From Xanthobacteraceae bacterium (GTDB taxonomy: Bacteria > Pseudomonadota > Alphaproteobacteria > Rhizobiales > Xanthobacteraceae): a DNA stretch of 64,000 nucleotides. The notes under the pieces were generated by a model. The model ran no database searches and had not been told where the DNA came from. It saw only the letters and a list, made by a program, of their open reading frames with translations. Made by a program: the position numbers and the translations under genes. Location: contig JAIESR010000023.1 of NCBI GenBank assembly GCA_019745775.1, positions 113,313 through 177,312 of the forward strand, in the 5' to 3' direction. This document shows, piece by piece, positions 61,401-64,000 of the stretch; within the stretch, counting starts at the first letter, position 1; every line of letters begins with the position of its first letter.

Positions 61401-63656
61401 GCCGATCATCGGCGCGGCTGCCGTCACCGGCAGCGTGAGCTTGCGCTCGATCGCACGGCCGCCTGCTTCGGCAAGGCGGACGGTGATGCGCGCTTCGAGG
61501 GGACGCGTCGCCTGCGGGACCTTGTCGAGGCTGAGCGGGAACGTCACCCGGCCGGCAGTGTCGGTCGGCGGCACCCCGTCGAGCGGGCTCCTTGTCGACT
61601 CGACCTGCTCGTCGGAGAGCCCGAAGCGGTAGCCGGCGAAACCCGGGCGCTCCGAAGCCGGCGCGACAATCACCTCACCCGCCACTTCGAGACCGGCCGC
61701 GGGCGCACCGTAGAGGTAGCGGCCCGCCAGCGTCACCTGCATCGGCTCGCCACGCGACACGGTTTTCGCCGGGGAGCTGAGCTCGAATTCAAGCCGATCC
61801 GGCACGTAGTCTTCGACCATGAAGGTCGCCTCGCCCACCGCCGGACGCTTCGGATCGGTGAAGGCGCGCACGCGCCAGGTGCCGGTCGGCGCCGACTGCA
61901 CCAGCGGCACGTCGAGGCTGCGGCCGCCGACGCCCTGGTCGGCGACGGTTGTGCGGCGGTACTCGACGCCGTCCGGACGCTCGACCACGAGCGTGAGCGG
62001 AACGCCGACCGCGGCCAAGCCCTGCGGATCACGCAACAAAGCGGTGACGTGCACGTTCTCGCCCGAGCGGTAGACGCCGCGTTCGGTGAACACGAAACCA
62101 TCGAGGCCGGAGGGCGCATTGCGGCCGGAGACGCCGCGATCGCTGAGGTCGAACGCCGGCGCGCGCAGGCTCAGGAACGCGTAGTCGCCCTTGGCGTCGG
62201 TCGCGACCAGCATCGCCGGCGCCGCACCCAACTCGCCGCGCGCCAGTGCCGCCTCGAACTGCACATAGCCGGCATTGTTGGTGCGCTTGGTGGCGAGCAC
62301 TTCGTTGTTGCGCGAGAGCAGCCGCACCTCAACATTGTTGGTGCCCTGCGTGGTCTCGAGCGAATGCACGAAGCTGTGGATGCCGTCGTTGCCCGAATAG
62401 GCGGCGAGCCCGAGGTCGGAGACGATGAACCACTGGGTCGCGAGATCGGCGAAATCCTCGCCGACCGCGTCGGCGGCATTCGCCACCACCACGTAGACGC
62501 CGGGCGCCAGATGGGGGATCGCCTCGCTCACCGGAAACGCGGTGGTCACGTCGGCGTTTTGGGTGGGCTCGACCTTCATCTCGCCCTTCCACACCTGCGT
62601 GCCGCGCTCTTCCTTGAGCCGTGCCAGCTCGTAGCGGTTGAGCGTGCGCTGGAAGTCGTGACCGAGCACAGTCGAGACGAGGTTACGGTCGCCGATGCGA
62701 TAGACCTCGAGCGCCACCGCCGAGGTGTTCACGCTCACCACCGGTATGCCGCGCTGGCCGACGCGCGGCAGCACATAGGCGCGGCCGGAAAAGCGCACCA
62801 GCGGCTTGCGGTCGCGCACATAGATGCTGAACTCGGCGGGCTTGGCGAGCGTCTCGCGCACCGCCGACGGAATCCCTGCGCGCAGCGCGATGGTGTAGCG
62901 CTCGCCGTGCTTGAGGCCTTCGACGCAGATCTGGCGCCGGTCGACCGAGACCGCCGGGCGATCCTGGCCGGAGACCGAGACGAACGGCGACAGGTCCGTG
63001 CGCCGTCCCGGCAGGTCCTCCGAGAACTGGAAGCAGGCGCGCGGCGACGAGGCGTCGGCGTCGACCGAGTAGTCGAGCAGCCGGAAGCCGTGGTCTTCGC
63101 GCATGCGCTCATATTGCTGCCGCACGTCGGCGACCTCGCGCAGGTCGAGCGAGAGCCGCATGGCATCGAGCGCCGGCCGCCAGAGCTGGCGATCCGCGAA
63201 ACTGCGCGAAATGATCAGCAGAGCCGCCGCTTCGTCGGCCGGCGACTTGGTGCGCTGGTAGGCGATATAGGCCGCGGTCGCCGCACGCTCGAGCAGCGTC
63301 GTGCGCTCGCGCACGGTGCCGGGGCGGATTTGCAGCACGGTCTGCGCGATGCGCAGCCAGTTGGCGCTGTCCTCCGGCGCCACCACGGTGATGCGGCCGA
63401 GGATCAAGAGGCCATTGCGGAAGTCGTTGCGCTGGAACGCCGCATCGGCGTCGCGCCGCAGCGCGGCGACCGGCGCCGTCACCGCCCCGGACTCGGCTCT
63501 GATCTGCGCCTCGAGCTTGATCGCCGCATCGGCGAGGTCGTCGCGCTGGAACGCCTTCTGGGCGAGCGCGGCGCCGCCCATCGCGATCGCCAGCAGGGCG
63601 GCAGACAAAAGGGTGACGAGCGCGGCAAGAACGCCGGCGCGAACGCGCGAAATCAT
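58419..63656 (-). CDS. Bacterial alpha-2-macroglobulin (YfhM type)
   Basis: 1745 residues. After an uncleaved or cleaved signal helix (VLAALVTLLSAALLAIAMGGAALAQ is split by no Cys, so not a lipobox) come the MG-type beta domains, then the thioester motif FGCTEQ with Cys1293 and Gln1296, the alpha-alpha toroid domain and a C-terminal receptor-like domain. It traps proteases by thioester cross-linking and guards the periplasm alongside PBP1C. Start at 63656 from GGAGG 7 bases upstream; the frame runs to 63743 without a better site. Confidence 0.93.
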   Translation of the reverse strand: MISRVRAGVLAALVTLLSAALLAIAMGGAALAQKAFQRDDLADAAIKLEAQIRAESGAVTAPVAALRRDADAAFQRNDFRNGLLILGRITVVAPEDSANWLRIAQTVLQIRPGTVRERTTLLERAATAAYIAYQRTKSPADEAAALLIISRSFADRQLWRPALDAMRLSLDLREVADVRQQYERMREDHGFRLLDYSVDADASSPRACFQFSEDLPGRRTDLSPFVSVSGQDRPAVSVDRRQICVEGLKHGERYTIALRAGIPSAVRETLAKPAEFSIYVRDRKPLVRFSGRAYVLPRVGQRGIPVVSVNTSAVALEVYRIGDRNLVSTVLGHDFQRTLNRYELARLKEERGTQVWKGEMKVEPTQNADVTTAFPVSEAIPHLAPGVYVVVANAADAVGEDFADLATQWFIVSDLGLAAYSGNDGIHSFVHSLETTQGTNNVEVRLLSRNNEVLATKRTNNAGYVQFEAALARGELGAAPAMLVATDAKGDYAFLSLRAPAFDLSDRGVSGRNAPSGLDGFVFTERGVYRSGENVHVTALLRDPQGLAAVGVPLTLVVERPDGVEYRRTTVADQGVGGRSLDVPLVQSAPTGTWRVRAFTDPKRPAVGEATFMVEDYVPDRLEFELSSPAKTVSRGEPMQVTLAGRYLYGAPAAGLEVAGEVIVAPASERPGFAGYRFGLSDEQVESTRSPLDGVPPTDTAGRVTFPLSLDKVPQATRPLEARITVRLAEAGGRAIERKLTLPVTAAAPMIGVRPLFSGRSLGEGEQATFDVVVVGPDGEALTRNGLRYELLKVETRYQWYRRDNTWDFEPMKVTRRIADGQLNVAAGTPGRIALPVQWGRYRLEVSSGERDGPVTSIGFDAGWYTEATADTPDMLEVALDKPEYAPGENMNVAVTARTAGKVTLSVIGERLITTITQDVKPGTARLQVPVGKDWGSGAYVVATLRRPLDTTAQRMPGRAIGVQWFSVNRQARTLSVNMQTPQLTRPGSALRIPVKIGGLAAGEEARIVVAAVDLGILNLTNYKPPAPDDHYLGQRRLAAELRDLYGQLIDGMQGTRGQIRSGGDGPAELEGSPPTQKPLALYSGLVTVKPDGTAEVVFDIPDFAGTARVMAVAWSREKVGRAQADVTIRDQLVVTATLPRFLNNGDRGTMHLDVDNVEGQAGDYRVEVKSDGVNVTGNAAPQTLKLNAKQRTAVSVPLTAPAVGVGNVMVRVSGPGGFALERSYALAVKPATQILARRTVQTIARGEAVTLSNDLLTDLVPGTGSVSVSVGLSSALDAAALLAALDRYPFGCTEQITSRALPLLYVNDLASASHLALDEGVDKRIQEAIERLLSRQGSNGSFGLWSVGGDDIWLDAYVSDFLTRARERNFAVPDTAFRLAIQRLRNYVGNTEDPGRNGGRNLAYALYVLARNGAAPVGDLRYFVDTKLDDFATIIAKAQLAAALGMLGDKVRAERVYNAALRAMAPEPTLEYGRVDYGSVLRDGAALITLASEGGAPRATITGAIERVEAARGLTPYTSTQEQAWMVLAARALVKDATNVALVVAGQKQQGALNRRFPPSQLQQPVRIVNAGEGPLQAVVTVNGAPLTPEGAVDRGFKIERLYFTLDGKPADPAKARQNERFAVVLRITEPQPQFGRIIVADYLPAGFEIDNPRLVSSGETGTLPWIQDAAPPVNAEFRDDRFSAAFNRRSGDPSVFTVAYIVRAVSPGTYVHPQAFVEDMYRPDRHGRTGSGTVEVTAATAAR

Positions 63657-63837
63657 GGGAAACCTCCATCCCCGCCGGCCACCACCGCACGGGACAGCCA
63701 AAAATTGATCGTCGAATCGTGTCGGGGTCGTGACGGGAAACATTAACTCGCGCAGGCGAACGCAGGGGGAAACATGAACGCCCGTGCTGGCGAGGCAGGC
63801 CCCCCTGGGCTAAAAAGCACGCAGGCCCGGCAAACAC

Positions 63838-63915
63838 GGCCCCGTAGCTCAGTTGGACTAGAGCGCAAGCCTTCTAAGCTTGATGTCGGAGGTTCGAATC
63901 CTCCCGGGGTCGCCA
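63838..63915 (+). tRNA. tRNA-Arg (anticodon TCT)
   Basis: Acceptor GGCCCCG (63838-63844) pairs CGGGGTC (63905-63911) with one G-U, G73 discriminator and encoded CCA (63913-63915). Anticodon loop CTTCTAA gives TCT (63874-63876). The variable loop is short. Confidence 0.96.
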
Positions 63916-63932
63916 GCCATTTCAGGTCCGTT

Positions 63933-63974
63933 CCGGACACATAGGTTACGTTTCATACCGGAGACATGGGTAAC
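63933..63974. repeat. Two imperfect 17-bp direct repeats after tRNA-Arg, possible mobile-element edge
   Basis: CCGGACACATAGGTTAC (63933-63949) and CCGGAGACATGGGTAAC (63958-63974) match at 14 of 17 positions, 25 bases apart, starting 17 bases after the tRNA CCA. Repeated short sites of this kind occur at the ends of some insertion sequences (IS481-like), and tRNA 3' ends are common integration targets. The window stops before any transposase. Confidence 0.4.
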
Positions 63975-64000
63975 ACTTTTGGACCGAAGGGGTTCTCCAA

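Noticed and set aside
59508..63746. A 1412-codon plus-strand open frame
   Set aside because: It runs opposite the alpha-2-macroglobulin gene and its translation is rich in Arg, His and Asp without domains; it is the expected antisense shadow of high-GC coding DNA.

Overview
The window is GC-rich, gene-dense chromosomal DNA from an alphaproteobacterium, most likely of the Hyphomicrobiales (Rhizobiales), in or near the Xanthobacteraceae/Nitrobacteraceae. The evidence is a PopZ-type polar protein, an Omp25/31-like porin, an AapJQMP-type amino-acid transporter, a FixJ-like regulator, a DUF1127 protein and many orphan tripartite-tricarboxylate (Bug) binding proteins. This is inference; there is no rRNA in the window. 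I see no prophage, CRISPR array or complete insertion sequence.

Layout. 1-5.2 kb: the end of an MFS transporter, then popZ, a TolC-type exporter, an isoaspartyl-methyltransferase-like gene, tRNA-Cys with a good promoter, a DUF1127 protein, tRNA-Asn and a secreted lipocalin-like protein. 5.3-10.1 kb: a Rieske/small protein/amidohydrolase operon, then an ArsR-controlled operon of VOC and SRPBCC proteins with a readable promoter and operator. 10.3 kb: a divergent Hfq. 10.8-21.1 kb: a long minus-strand run of probable catabolic genes (DUF35/thiolase-like pair, enolase-superfamily enzyme, flavin monooxygenase, two iron-type ABC binding proteins with one fused permease but no ATPase, Bug protein, class III CoA-transferase).

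21.3-24.0 kb: a compact plus-strand trio of a thioredoxin-reductase-like flavoprotein, a UGSC-like protein with CSNC where the selenoprotein version has UGSC, and a conserved 359-residue partner. I consider this the most interesting unit. 24.5-27.9 kb: Bug protein, MetE-like enzyme, a 51-residue membrane protein and TerC. 28.1-35.3 kb: a MASE1 kinase/response-regulator pair, two ion-transporter-superfamily permeases, a UspA protein and a second TerC. Two copies of one structured leader RNA lie upstream of the first permease and the second TerC; one is followed by a terminator hairpin and the other by a hairpin over the Shine-Dalgarno site. This looks like one ion-sensing riboswitch used with two expression platforms.

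35.4-41.4 kb: a metallo-beta-lactamase-fold protein, a double cupin, a second Rieske/amidohydrolase pair followed by a Bug protein, and cysteine synthase. 41.4-46.7 kb: porin, mercaptopyruvate sulfurtransferase, a persulfide dioxygenase-rhodanese fusion and two glycosyltransferases. 46.7-51.0 kb: a complete general amino-acid ABC transporter. 51.2-56.1 kb: cystathionine beta-lyase and a four-gene envelope-glycan operon (ArnT-like, PAP2, GT2, lipid-A N-domain). 56.3-63.7 kb: the penicillin-binding protein 1C / alpha-2-macroglobulin pair, then tRNA-Arg and short repeats at the window edge.

Together the window mixes housekeeping genes with several independent uptake and breakdown units for organic acids or aromatic-type compounds, a sulfur/persulfide theme, and ion homeostasis.
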